From Paracoccus sp041927875 (GTDB lineage: Bacteria; Pseudomonadota; Alphaproteobacteria; Rhodobacterales; Rhodobacteraceae), in the NCBI RefSeq assembly GCF_041927875.1, contig NZ_JBHFHN010000004.1: a DNA stretch of 64,000 bases. The stretch is one strand, 5' to 3'. The notes beneath the pieces are model-generated. The model did not search any database, was not told the origin of the DNA, and worked only from the letters and a program-made list of their open reading frames with translations. How positions within the stretch are numbered: the stretch's first letter is position 1; the number at the start of each line of letters is the position of its first letter. A program made the position numbers and the translations under genes. This document shows, piece by piece, positions 9,473-18,071 of the stretch.

Positions 9473-10566
9473 TCCGGTTGATCCTGTGCCTCATTCTTCT
9501 CTGTCCCGCCTTGGCCGTCGCCGCCCCGGTGCGCATCAAGGATCTGGTCACCATCGACGGTGTCAGGGGCAACGATCTGGTCGGCTATGGGCTGGTGGTC
9601 GGGCTTGCCGGCACCGGCGACGGCTTGCGCAATGCGCCATTCACGGAAGACATCATGGCCAACATACTTGAGCGGCTGGGTGTCAATGTCACGGGTGAGG
9701 CATTCCGGCCAAAGAATGTCGCGGCGGTATTGGTCACCGCCAGCCTGCCGCCCTTTGCCCGCGCAGGCAGCCAGATCGACGTGACCGTGTCGGCCATCGG
9801 CGACGCCAAAAGCCTTTTGGGCGGATCACTGGTAATGACGCCACTGAACGCCGCCGATGGCGAAATCTACGCCGTCGCACAGGGGACGATCATTTCCGGT
9901 GGTGCGGAAGCCTCGGGCAAGGGGGCCAGCGTCACTTTGGGCGTGCCGACGGCCGGTGTCATCCCCTCCGGCGCGCGGGTCGAGCGTGAGATCGAGTTTG
10001 ACTTTGCAGCGATGCAGACCTTGCGGATGGCGCTGCGGAACCCGGATTTCACCACCGCCAACCGGATCGAACGCGCGATCAACAACACATACGGGCGGCG
10101 TGTTGCCACGATGCTGGATTCCGGCACGATCAGCATGGATGTAGCTGCAAGCGATGCTCTGTCGCCTGCGCATTTCATCAGCCAGATCGAGGTGATCGAG
10201 GTCGAGCCTGAGCGCCGGGCTCGCGTGGTAGTCGATCAGCGGTCCGGCACGATCGTGATGGGTGAGGATGTGCGGATTTCGCGCGTGGCGGTCAGTCAGG
10301 GCAACCTGACGCTGCGCATTCAGGAGGAGCCGATGGTATCTCAGCCCAACCCCTTTGCAGAAGGGGAAACGGTAGTCGTTCCGCGCACGACGGCCTCGGT
10401 CGAGGAGGAGCCAGGCATCGGCCTTGCCATGGTGAATGGCGGGACCAACCTGTCGGATGTGGTGGCCGGGCTGAATGCCCTGGGCGTCAGCCCACGCGAC
10501 ATGATCGACATTCTGAAAAGCATCCACGCAGCAGGGGCTCTTCATGCCGAGTTCGTGGTGAACTAG
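9469..10566 (+). CDS. flgI: Flagellar P-ring protein FlgI
   Basis: FlgI builds the periplasmic P ring around the flagellar rod. A signal peptide (MIRLILCLILLCPALAVAA) is followed at once by the family motif VRIKDLVTIDGVRGNDLVGY and GLVVGLAGTGDGLRN. The C-terminal part holds GGTNLSDVVAGLNALGVSPR and DMIDILKSIHAAGALHAEF. The 365-residue length is standard. It is the last gene of the run, and no further flagellar gene follows: the next 1.7 kb is repeat-bearing DNA and then secA on the opposite strand. FlgH, the usual L-ring partner, is not in the window. Confidence 0.95.
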   Translation: MIRLILCLILLCPALAVAAPVRIKDLVTIDGVRGNDLVGYGLVVGLAGTGDGLRNAPFTEDIMANILERLGVNVTGEAFRPKNVAAVLVTASLPPFARAGSQIDVTVSAIGDAKSLLGGSLVMTPLNAADGEIYAVAQGTIISGGAEASGKGASVTLGVPTAGVIPSGARVEREIEFDFAAMQTLRMALRNPDFTTANRIERAINNTYGRRVATMLDSGTISMDVAASDALSPAHFISQIEVIEVEPERRARVVVDQRSGTIVMGEDVRISRVAVSQGNLTLRIQEEPMVSQPNPFAEGETVVVPRTTASVEEEPGIGLAMVNGGTNLSDVVAGLNALGVSPRDMIDILKSIHAAGALHAEFVVN

Positions 10567-10673
10567 TGGGGTCAAACCGGGATAGCGTGAAGCGCCGCTG
10601 CACCCCGTGTCAGCCGTTATGGGGAATCCCGTGTCGTGGAGTTTTGGCCGTCTTGCCGTCCTTTTAGCCGTTG

Positions 10674-11158
10674 AGCGTTTGGCTGGACCGTAACCGGGGC
10701 GGAGGTTGCATCTTATCGGCTTGGTCGGATCGTCCGTTCCGGGATCGGGCCGGCATGGGGGAATGGCAGCTTGTTATGCTGCTGAACTGATGCGGCGGCT
10801 GTGATTGGCGAATGAATAGCAAAAGGGGCGGATGTGCTGGACGGGTGCTTTCGGCGAGACGCCTCCGGTCGGGTGGCGGGCGGGGCGGGTGCGGTCCGAT
10901 TGGCTTGGCCGCTCGTCCTTCCCGGGATTGAGGGGCGTCGGCGCCATGGCGGCGTGTCATTCCGCGGGGAGGATGCGGTTTTGCCTGGGGAGTGAATGGC
11001 ACAAGGGGGCGGATATGCCGCAAAGTTGCGTTGGCCAAGGCGCGTTTAGCTGGATCGTGGCCCGGGCGGGTGTTGCATTCTGGGCCGGCTCGTCCGTGGC
11101 GGGATAGGGGGGCGTTGGGCGGGAGAATAGCATAACGGCGCGGATATGCCGCGCGAGG
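10674..11158. repeat. Diverged tandem repeat family B, about 180-bp period
   Basis: Three diverged copies can be lined up by eye: about 10674-10840, 10841-11024 and 11025-11158, the last with an internal deletion of roughly 50 bases. Anchors recur in the same order: CGTCCGTTCCGGGAT at 10731, CGTCCTTCCCGGGAT at 10914 and CGTCCGTGGCGGGAT at 11091; then GGCGGATGTGCTGG at 10827 and GGCGGATATGCCG at 11008, with a related copy near 11139. Copies are perhaps 65-75% alike. No convincing coding frame crosses the units. Function unknown. Confidence 0.55.
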
Positions 11159-11424
11159 ATCGAGGGTTCGTTCAATCGCTTCAGCCGCAGTTGATCCGTC
11201 GTGGCCCCCGCCCGAGGTATTCGGAAGTCGCCTTGTGCAGTCGCCTTTCCGCACTCAGTGCAGCGGGCACGAAATCCGCGCCATCGGAGTCTGGTCCCGT
11301 TGCCTGATCACGAGGCGCACGAAGGTTTCATCCGGTTGCGGGCGTAAGTCGCCGCAAAAACACGGTCCCTGCACAAGGTGTTTCTAGAAACGCGGTCCGA
11401 GTCATTGCAGTGAGCGCGATCTCG
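11159..11424. other. Intergenic stretch with no recognised feature
   Basis: These 266 bases join the two repeat families. I see no gene, RNA or strong hairpin here. Open frames on both strands are short and have no family signature or ribosome-binding site. Confidence 0.5.
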
Positions 11425-12090
11425 CAGCGGAGTTGTGAAAGCGCGGTGTGCTGGCCAGTGCCGAGGTCACCCGGCACATGTTCGTCGACCACCTTGGTAC
11501 CCGCTAGATACCGAATTTTTGCGCATAAGGGCCCTGTCGCGGGGAAGATCTGAAAGCGCCGTGCGCTGGTGGGTGCAGAGGGCGCTCGGCACTTGTTTGC
11601 CCACTGCCTTGGCGCCCTGCGAAATACCGATCTCTTGCGCATAAAGGCGCTGCCGCGGGGGCGCCCTGAAAGCGCAGTGCGCTGGCAGGTGCCGAGGTCG
11701 CCCCGCAGTTGTTTGCCGCCTACCTTGCCACCCGGAGAGATAACGAACACTTGCGCGCGCAGGATCTGCCGCAGCGGAGTTGTGAAAGCGCGGTGTGCTG
11801 GCCAGTGCCGAGGTCACTCGGCGCATGTTCGTCGACCACCTTGGTACCCGCTAGATACCGAATTGTTGCGCATAATGGCCCTGTCGCGGGGAAGATCTGA
11901 AGGCGCCGTGCGCTGATGGGTGCAGAGGGCGCTCGGCACTTGTTTGCCCACTGCCTTGGCACCCTGCGAAATACCGATCTCTTGCGCATAAAGGCGCTGC
12001 CGCGGGGACGCTTTGAAGGTGCCGTGCGCTCGCAGGTGCCAAGGTCGCTCGGCACCGTGTCGCGCCAATACCGCAGCACCGCGCGGGAGG
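11425..12090. repeat. Two-level tandem repeat array, 115-116-bp units
   Basis: Five units follow each other: 11425-11539, 11540-11655, 11656-11771, 11772-11886 and 11887-12002, plus a decayed sixth from 12003 to about 12090. Units 1 and 4 differ at about 4 of 115 bases and units 2 and 5 at about 3 of 116, whereas neighbouring units are much more diverged. So a three-unit block of 347 bases was itself duplicated recently. Most units carry a short dyad AGCGC-N3-GCGCT (or a variant) and a longer one GTGCCGAG-N4-CTCGGCAC (or a variant), then CTTGG, an ATACCGA-like segment and TTGCGCATAA. Neither 116 nor 347 is a multiple of three, so a continuous repeated protein is unlikely. Confidence 0.85.
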
Positions 12091-12245
12091 CCGATCACTA
12101 CGGCTGCCTTGCAGGGCGTAACTTGCCACGAATGCCGTGTTGGCGGGCCCTGCCGCCGCTGCACAAATCCGGCTTGGCGACGGTGATTGCGGTCTCTGAT
12201 CAATGGATCAAGCCCTTGCCCCGCCAGATCGGCGGCCAAGAGACA

Positions 12246-12271
12246 ACAGCCCGCGTCGGTGCGCGGGCTGT
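12246..12271 (-). terminator. Hairpin after secA
   Basis: A perfect 10-bp stem, ACAGCCCGCG with CGCGGGCTGT, encloses a 6-base loop. It stands 12 bases beyond the secA stop codon. The following bases on the minus strand are only mildly T-rich, so termination may be partial. Confidence 0.6.
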
Positions 12272-12282
12272 CTGGGTCGGTG

Positions 12283-14997
12283 TCAGGCGAAGCGCCCGTG
12301 GCAATGCTTGAACTTCTCGCCCGATCCGCAGGGGCAGGGGTCATTGCGCGACGGGTTGCCCCAGGTTGACGGGTCGGCTTCGTCGAAACCCGCCAGGCGG
12401 CCTTCGGCTGCCGGGGCGGCGTCCGGCGAGGGCGGGGCTGCGGCGCCGCGATTGGTGGCGTCGGCGGCGGCGACCTGCGCCTGATACTGGCGCATCATCT
12501 CCTCGCGTTCGGCCTCGGTCAGCGGGCGAAGCTGGCCGATGCGCTGGGTGACGGCACCGCGCAGCCCCTCCAGCAGGTTTTCAAACAGCTGGAAACTCTC
12601 GGTCTTGTATTCCGACAGCGGGTCACGCTGCGCATAGCCGCGGAAGCCGACGACGGATCGCAGATGTTCCAGCGTCACCAGATGCTCGCGCCATTTGGTG
12701 TCGATCATCTGCAATAGCACCTGCTTTTCGACCTGGCGCATGGTCTCGGGGCCGAAGGCGGCCTCCTTGTCGGCCATGAAGCGGTCGGTCGCCTCTTTCA
12801 GGCGCTCGGTGATGGCTTCCTGATCCACGCCTTCCTCGGCCGCCCAGGTCTGAATCGGCAGGTCGATGTTGATGCCTTCGATCACCGCGCGATGCAGCCC
12901 GGCGGCATCCCATTGTTCGGGATAGCTTTTCGGCGGCATATGGGTGTCGACCAGATCCTCGATCACCTGATGGCGCATATCGGCCACAATCTCGGACGTG
13001 TCGTCGCTGTCCATGATCTCGCGGCGCTGGCTGAAGATCGCCTTGCGCTGATCGTTCATCACATCATCGAACTTCAGCAACTGCTTGCGCACGTCGAAGT
13101 TGCGGCCCTCGACCTTGGCCTGGGCGCGTTCCAGCGACTTGTTCACCCAGGGGTGGATGATCGCCTCGCCGTCCTTCATGCCCAGCTTGGACAGGACCGA
13201 ATCCAGCCGTTCGGAACCGAAGATCCGCATCAGGTCGTCTTCCAGCGACAGGAAGAACAGCGACCGCCCCGGATCGCCCTGCCGGCCCGAGCGACCGCGC
13301 AACTGGTTGTCGATGCGGCGGCTTTCGTGGCGTTCAGTGGCCAGCACATACAGGCCACCCGCATCCAGAACGCGGGCCTTTTCATCGGCATGTTCAGCCT
13401 CGATCCGGGCGCGCAGATCGTCGGGATGGGCGTCGGGGTCGGCGGCCAGGGCCTCCATCACCTTCATCTCGACATTGCCGCCCAACTGGATGTCGGTGCC
13501 GCGACCGGCCATGTTGGTGGCGATGGTGACGGCGCCGAACTTGCCCGCATCGGCCACGATCTTGGCCTCTTGCTCGTGCTGGCGGGCGTTCAGGACGTTG
13601 TGGGGGATTCCCTCGGCCTTCAGCATCTCGGCCAGCATTTCCGACTTTTCGATGGAGGTGGTGCCAACCAGGATCGGCTGGCCACGGCCATGGGCGTCCT
13701 TGATCTCCTCGATGACAGCCCGATACTTGTCGGCGGCGGTGCGATAGACACGATCATGTTCGTCGATCCGCGCCACGCCACGGTTGGTCGGCACCTCGAC
13801 CACGCCCAGCTTGTAGATCTCGGCGAACTCGTCGGCCTCGGTCGCGGCGGTGCCGGTCATGCCGCCCAGCTTGTCATACAGGCGGAAGTAGTTCTGGAAC
13901 GTCACGCTGGCGAGGGTGACGTTTTCGGACTGGATCTTGACGCCTTCCTTGGCCTCGATCGCCTGATGCAGGCCGTCCGACAGGCGGCGGCCCTTCATCA
14001 TGCGGCCGGTGAACTCGTCGATCAGCACCACCTCGCCGTCGCGGACGATATAGTTCTGGTCGCGGTGAAACAGCTTGTGGGCGCGCAGGGCCTGGGTGAC
14101 GTGGTGCACGACGCTGGTGGATTCCGGGTCATACAGCGTCTGCCCCTCGGGCAGGACACCGGCCTGATGCAGGCGCTGTTCCAGAAACTCGTTGCCTTCC
14201 TCGGTGAAGGTGGCGTTGCGGGCTTTTTCGTCCAGCTTGAAATGGCTGTCGTCCAGTTCGGGGATGAACTTGTCCAGCGCCACATACAGGTCGGACCGGT
14301 CCTGCGACGGACCCGAGATGATCAGCGGTGTCCGCGCCTCGTCGATCAGAATGCTGTCGACCTCATCCACGATGGCAAAGTAATGGTCGCGCTGGACCAT
14401 TTCCTCGATCGTGCCCTTCATGTTGTCGCGCAGGTAATCGAAGCCCAGTTCGTTGTTCGTCGCATAGGTGATGTCGGCCTGATAGGCGCCGCGCTTTTCA
14501 CCATCGGCCTGGAACGGATAGACGACGCCGGTGGTCATCCCCAGGGCGGCATAGACCTTGGACATCCATTCCGCGTCACGCTTGGCCAGGTAATCGTTGA
14601 CCGTGACCACGTGCACGCCGCGCCCGGTCAGCGCGTTCAGATAGGCCGGGAAGGTGGCGACAAGCGTCTTGCCTTCGCCGGTCTTCATCTCGGCGATATT
14701 GCCCTGATGCAGGAAGATGCCACCCATCAGCTGCACGTCAAAGGCGCGCAGACCAAGCGCGCGGCGCGCGGCCTCACGGCAGTTGGCGAAGGCCTCGGGC
14801 AACAGCTTGTCCAGGCTTTCCCCGGCTGCATGGCGATCCTTGAACGACTGGGTGCGTTCCTTGATCTGATCGTCGGTCAGCGCCTGATAGTCGGCCTCAA
14901 GCGCGTTGATCTGGGCCACCAGCGGGCGAACCGATTTCACCTTGCGGTCGTTCGGCGTGCCAAACAGCTTGCGTGCGATAGTTCCGAGGCCCAGCAT
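12283..14997 (-). CDS. secA: Protein translocase ATPase SecA
   Basis: SecA drives preproteins through the SecYEG channel. At 904 residues it is full length. Visible landmarks are the Walker A MKTGEGKTLVATFPAYLN near residue 105, the DEAD-type VDEVDSILIDEARTPLIISG near 210, NMAGRGTDIQLGGNVEMKV near 495, and the RRIDNQLRGRSGRQGDPG arginine-finger region. The C-terminus ends with the zinc-binding SecB-interaction tail NDPCPCGSGEKFKHCHGRFA. The ATG at 14997 starts MLGLGTIARKLFG, as usual. It is transcribed alone, divergent from the parvulin gene, from a near-consensus promoter at 15114-15142. Confidence 0.97.
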   Translation of the reverse strand: MLGLGTIARKLFGTPNDRKVKSVRPLVAQINALEADYQALTDDQIKERTQSFKDRHAAGESLDKLLPEAFANCREAARRALGLRAFDVQLMGGIFLHQGNIAEMKTGEGKTLVATFPAYLNALTGRGVHVVTVNDYLAKRDAEWMSKVYAALGMTTGVVYPFQADGEKRGAYQADITYATNNELGFDYLRDNMKGTIEEMVQRDHYFAIVDEVDSILIDEARTPLIISGPSQDRSDLYVALDKFIPELDDSHFKLDEKARNATFTEEGNEFLEQRLHQAGVLPEGQTLYDPESTSVVHHVTQALRAHKLFHRDQNYIVRDGEVVLIDEFTGRMMKGRRLSDGLHQAIEAKEGVKIQSENVTLASVTFQNYFRLYDKLGGMTGTAATEADEFAEIYKLGVVEVPTNRGVARIDEHDRVYRTAADKYRAVIEEIKDAHGRGQPILVGTTSIEKSEMLAEMLKAEGIPHNVLNARQHEQEAKIVADAGKFGAVTIATNMAGRGTDIQLGGNVEMKVMEALAADPDAHPDDLRARIEAEHADEKARVLDAGGLYVLATERHESRRIDNQLRGRSGRQGDPGRSLFFLSLEDDLMRIFGSERLDSVLSKLGMKDGEAIIHPWVNKSLERAQAKVEGRNFDVRKQLLKFDDVMNDQRKAIFSQRREIMDSDDTSEIVADMRHQVIEDLVDTHMPPKSYPEQWDAAGLHRAVIEGINIDLPIQTWAAEEGVDQEAITERLKEATDRFMADKEAAFGPETMRQVEKQVLLQMIDTKWREHLVTLEHLRSVVGFRGYAQRDPLSEYKTESFQLFENLLEGLRGAVTQRIGQLRPLTEAEREEMMRQYQAQVAAADATNRGAAAPPSPDAAPAAEGRLAGFDEADPSTWGNPSRNDPCPCGSGEKFKHCHGRFA

Positions 14998-15113
14998 GTG
15001 ATCTCCGCCTGGCTTGCATGACTTATTCGTGTGAGACGCGGCCTTGCCCGGCCTTCAATGCTTGCCTAGAACGGCTGCGATCAAAGGCCTGACGGCCCCC
15101 ACAGGACCACCGC

Positions 15114-15142
15114 GATGTAAGCGGCCCCCGTCAGACTGTCAA
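15114..15142 (-). promoter_or_regulatory. Predicted sigma-70-type promoter of secA
   Basis: On the minus strand TTGACA (15142-15137) is followed after exactly 17 bases by TACATC (15119-15114). This would give a transcript start near 15107 and a leader of about 110 bases before secA. Confidence 0.6.
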
Positions 15143-15192
15143 CGCTGCGGCCCCCGATGCACGGGCCAGCCGCATTACAGGAGTGTCACGAT

Positions 15193-16035
15193 ATGGCGAT
15201 GAAAACCCGTTTCTGGCTGGCCGGTGCCACCGCGATGATGCTGGCCCTGCCCGCCCAGGCCGAGGTGACGGGTGAAACCGTCGTCGCCACCGTGAATGGC
15301 GAACAGATCACGCTGGCGCAGATGATCGCCGTGCGTGAGGGCCTGCAAGAGCAATTCGGCCAGATGCCCCCCCAGGAACTGTATGACGCGATCCTGGATC
15401 AGATGGTGCGTCAGGTCGCGCTGTCGCAGGTGGGGGATGGCGAAAAGACCAAGCGTGATGAGGTCGCCCTGGTGCTGGATCGCCGCGCCTATCTGGCCGG
15501 TGCCGTGCTGGAACGCGCCGCCCGTGTCGAGGTGCCCGAGGAGCAGCTGAAGGCGGCCTATGACAAGCAATTCGCCAGTGCCGAGCCGAAGCAAGAGTTC
15601 AATGCCGCGCATATCCTGGTCGAGACAGAGGACGAGGCCAAGGCCATCAAGGCCGAGATCGACGGCGGCAAGGATTTTGGCGAGATTGCCAAGGAAAAGT
15701 CGACGGGTCCGTCTGGCCCGAACTCGGGCGATCTGGGCTGGTTCACGCTGGACATGATGGTGCAGCCCTTTGCGGATGCGGTCAGCAAGCTGGAGGCCGG
15801 GAAGGTGTCCGATCCGGTGCAGACCCAGTTCGGCTGGCATGTCATCAGGCTGAACGAGGTGCGCAACGCCGCCGTGCCCAGCTTTGATGAGGTCAAGGAC
15901 CAGTTGGCCGCCCAGGCGCAATCGCAGGCGATGGAGGCCAAGATGACCGAGGTGATGGAGGCCGCGAAGGTCGAAAAGCCCGCCGAGGCCATCGACCCCG
16001 CCCTGCTGACCAAGACCGAATTGCTGGACCAGTAA
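15193..16035 (+). CDS. Secreted parvulin-type peptidyl-prolyl isomerase
   Basis: A 280-residue periplasmic foldase. A signal peptide (TRFWLAGATAMMLALPAQA) leads into a SurA/PrsA-like N-terminal helical region (about 25-130). A rotamase domain follows at about 135-230: AAHILVETEDEAKAI, STGPSGPNSGDLGWFT and FGWHVIRLNEVR are classic parvulin signatures. The ATG at 15193 has GGAG about 10 bases upstream. It is divergent from secA, which fits a shared theme of export and folding. An Ala-rich C-terminal tail follows. Specific clients are unknown. Confidence 0.9.
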   Translation: MAMKTRFWLAGATAMMLALPAQAEVTGETVVATVNGEQITLAQMIAVREGLQEQFGQMPPQELYDAILDQMVRQVALSQVGDGEKTKRDEVALVLDRRAYLAGAVLERAARVEVPEEQLKAAYDKQFASAEPKQEFNAAHILVETEDEAKAIKAEIDGGKDFGEIAKEKSTGPSGPNSGDLGWFTLDMMVQPFADAVSKLEAGKVSDPVQTQFGWHVIRLNEVRNAAVPSFDEVKDQLAAQAQSQAMEAKMTEVMEAAKVEKPAEAIDPALLTKTELLDQ

Positions 16036-16062
16036 GCGCAGCCGCAACCGGGGGATGATCCG

Positions 16063-17433
16063 ATGGCAAAGAAGGACGATTGGAAGGCCAAGGCCAAGAA
16101 GTTCCGGGCCAAGCTGGACAAGCTGAAGGCACGCATGGGCGAGGATGAGGCCGCGCCCGCCGCGCCCGATGCGGCTGCGAAGCCCGCCAAGAAGGTCATC
16201 GTGTCGCCCCTGGCGCCTGCATCCTTTCCGGCGCTGCCGGTGATCGAGGGCGTGTCCTTTGCCGCTGCTGCGGCGGGGGTGCGTTACGCCGGGCGCACCG
16301 ATGTGATGCTGGTGCGTCTGGCCCCCGGCACCGCCATCGCCGGGGCCTTTACCCGGTCATCGACCCGCGCCGCCTGTGTGCTGGATTGCCAGGCCAAGCT
16401 GGCCGCAGGGGCCGCGGGCAACCGGGGCGCGGCGATTGTCGTGAACTCGGGCAATGCCAATGCCTTTACCGGCGCGGCGGGCCAGCAATCCGTCGATGCT
16501 GTGACCGGCGCGGTGGCCAAGGCGCTGAACATGCCGGCGGGGCGGGTGTTCTCGTCCTCGACCGGGGTGATCGGTGAGCCGCTGCCCCATGACCGGATCG
16601 TCGCTGCCGTGCCCGGCCTGGTCGAGGCGCTGGACCCCGACGGGATCGAGGCCGCGGCCCGCGCGATCATGACCACCGACACCTTCCCCAAGGGCGCGAT
16701 GGCCGAGGTCGCGGGCGAGGGCGGCGTGATCCGCATCGCCGGGATCGCCAAGGGTTCGGGGATGATCGCGCCCGATATGGCGACGATGCTGGTTTACATC
16801 TTCACCGATGCGAAGATCGCGCCCGAGCTGCTGCAACGCGCCGTCAGCCGTCATCTGGACGGCAGCTTCAACGCGATCACGGTGGATAGCGATACCTCGA
16901 CCTCGGATGCGCTGATCGTGGCGGCGACGGGTAAGAGCAAGTCCGCCGAGATCACTAACCTCGGCCGGGGCGTGGGCCGCGCCTTCAGTCAGGCTTTGGC
17001 CGGGGTGATGCGCGATCTGGCGCATCAGGTGGTGCGTGACGGCGAAGGCGCGACCAAGTTCGTCGAGGTGCGGGTGACGGGTGCCGCGACCAAGGCCGAT
17101 GCCCGGCGCGTGGCGATGGCGGTGGCGAACTCGCCGCTGGTCAAGACCGCGATCGCCGGTCAGGACGCGAACTGGGGCCGGGTGGTGGCCGCCGTGGGCA
17201 AGTCGGGCGCCAAGGCCGACCGGGACCGGCTGACGATCCGGTTCGGCGAGATGGTTCTGGCCGAAAACGGCTGGCGCGCGCCCGATTACAGCGAGGATGC
17301 CGCGAGCGCCTATATGCAGCAGGACGAGCTGGTGATCGGCGTCGATCTGGGGCTGGGGCGGGCGGCCACCTCGGTCTGGACCTGCGATCTGACGCATCGC
17401 TATATCGACATCAACGCCGATTACCGGTCCTGA
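16063..17433 (+). CDS. argJ: Bifunctional glutamate N-acetyltransferase / ornithine acetyltransferase ArgJ
   Basis: ArgJ recycles the acetyl group in arginine biosynthesis, moving it from N-acetylornithine to glutamate. The autocleavage region is intact (AKGSGMIAPDMATML, cleavage expected between Ala and Thr), as are NSGNANAFTGAAGQQ and the substrate-site motif MTTDTFPKGA. The enzyme ends with HRYIDINADYRS, typical for the family. It is 456 residues instead of the usual ~405-415: the first ~45 residues (MAKKDDWKAKAKKFRAKLDK onward) are a Lys/Ala-rich, coiled-coil-like extension not expected in ArgJ. It follows the parvulin gene by 27 bases and may be cotranscribed with it. The extension could be a real addition or a mis-set start. 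Confidence 0.93.
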   Translation: MAKKDDWKAKAKKFRAKLDKLKARMGEDEAAPAAPDAAAKPAKKVIVSPLAPASFPALPVIEGVSFAAAAAGVRYAGRTDVMLVRLAPGTAIAGAFTRSSTRAACVLDCQAKLAAGAAGNRGAAIVVNSGNANAFTGAAGQQSVDAVTGAVAKALNMPAGRVFSSSTGVIGEPLPHDRIVAAVPGLVEALDPDGIEAAARAIMTTDTFPKGAMAEVAGEGGVIRIAGIAKGSGMIAPDMATMLVYIFTDAKIAPELLQRAVSRHLDGSFNAITVDSDTSTSDALIVAATGKSKSAEITNLGRGVGRAFSQALAGVMRDLAHQVVRDGEGATKFVEVRVTGAATKADARRVAMAVANSPLVKTAIAGQDANWGRVVAAVGKSGAKADRDRLTIRFGEMVLAENGWRAPDYSEDAASAYMQQDELVIGVDLGLGRAATSVWTCDLTHRYIDINADYRS

Positions 17434-17441
17434 GGGCGGAC

Positions 17442-17493
17442 CGGGGGCTTCGCGCCCCCGAACCCCCGCGGGATGTTTCAGCCAAGAAGAAGG
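17442..17493 (+). repeat. Hairpin plus dispersed GGGATGTTT...AAGAAGAAGG motif
   Basis: A 7-bp stem CGGGGGC/GCCCCCG with a 5-base loop (17442-17460) is followed by C-rich DNA and then GGGATGTTTCAGCC with AAGAAGAAGG. The purine tail doubles as the ribosome-binding site of mutT. Related motifs occur at 62296-62320 (+) and 42545-42573 (-). I recall similar sequences between genes in many Rhodobacteraceae. Confidence 0.5.
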
Positions 17494-17500
17494 GGCCGAG

Positions 17501-17899
17501 ATGCGCATGGTTCTGGTGACTGCGGTGGCCCTGATCGACCCCGACGGGCGGGTGCTGTTGGCGCAGCGGCCCGAGGGCAAGTCCCTGGCCGGTCTGTGGG
17601 AGTTTCCGGGTGGCAAGGTCGAGCCGAGCGAGACGCCGGAAGCCGCGCTGATCCGCGAGCTGCATGAGGAGCTGGGGATCGAGACCTGGTCCTCCTGCCT
17701 GGCGCCGCTGACCTTTGCCAGCCATGGCTATGACGATTTCCACCTGTTGATGCCGCTGTTCGTCTGTCGCAAATGGGGCGGCATCCCGTCCCCGCGTGAG
17801 GGGCAGAAGCTGGCCTGGGTCAAGCCCGGCGATCTGGCGCGCTATCCGATGCCGCCCGCCGACCTGCCGCTGATCCCGATCCTGCGGGATTGGCTATAG
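17501..17899 (+). CDS. mutT: 8-oxo-dGTP diphosphatase, MutT-type Nudix hydrolase
   Basis: A 132-residue Nudix hydrolase. The Nudix box is complete and canonical: GGKVEPSETPEAALIRELHE then ELGI (about residues 37-60), with the REL..EE..I metal-binding glutamates. The N-terminus VTAVALIDPDGRVLLAQRPE and the short length match MutT proper, which removes oxidised dGTP from the nucleotide pool. It lies 67 bases after argJ, as it often does in Rhodobacteraceae. The ATG is preceded by an AGAAGGGG ribosome-binding site. Confidence 0.9.
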   Translation: MRMVLVTAVALIDPDGRVLLAQRPEGKSLAGLWEFPGGKVEPSETPEAALIRELHEELGIETWSSCLAPLTFASHGYDDFHLLMPLFVCRKWGGIPSPREGQKLAWVKPGDLARYPMPPADLPLIPILRDWL

Positions 17900-18071
17900 C
17901 GGCATTTGCCTGAAAATTGGGCAGTCCGCTGCTCTCCTCGGGTGCAACCATAGCGCGAAAGTCGCAGGCGCCCGGCCCGTGAACGGTTTCGGTCAGATTT
18001 TGCTTGAATGCGCAATGCACCTTGGCAAATCTTGGCCAACGCGATCATTCGGGAAGGGGGAGGGAACACCC

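Noticed and set aside
11425..12090. CRISPR array
   Set aside because: Units are 115-116 bp, directly adjacent and diverged, with no short identical repeat, unique spacers or cas genes.
10664..12344. Several 60-196-codon open frames on both strands in the repeat field
   Set aside because: Frames change from unit to unit because 115/116/347 are not multiples of three; no ribosome-binding sites or family motifs.
12892..15021. 709-codon open frame antisense to secA
   Set aside because: Same GC-driven artefact; secA is unmistakable on the other strand and the frame lacks a start signal.
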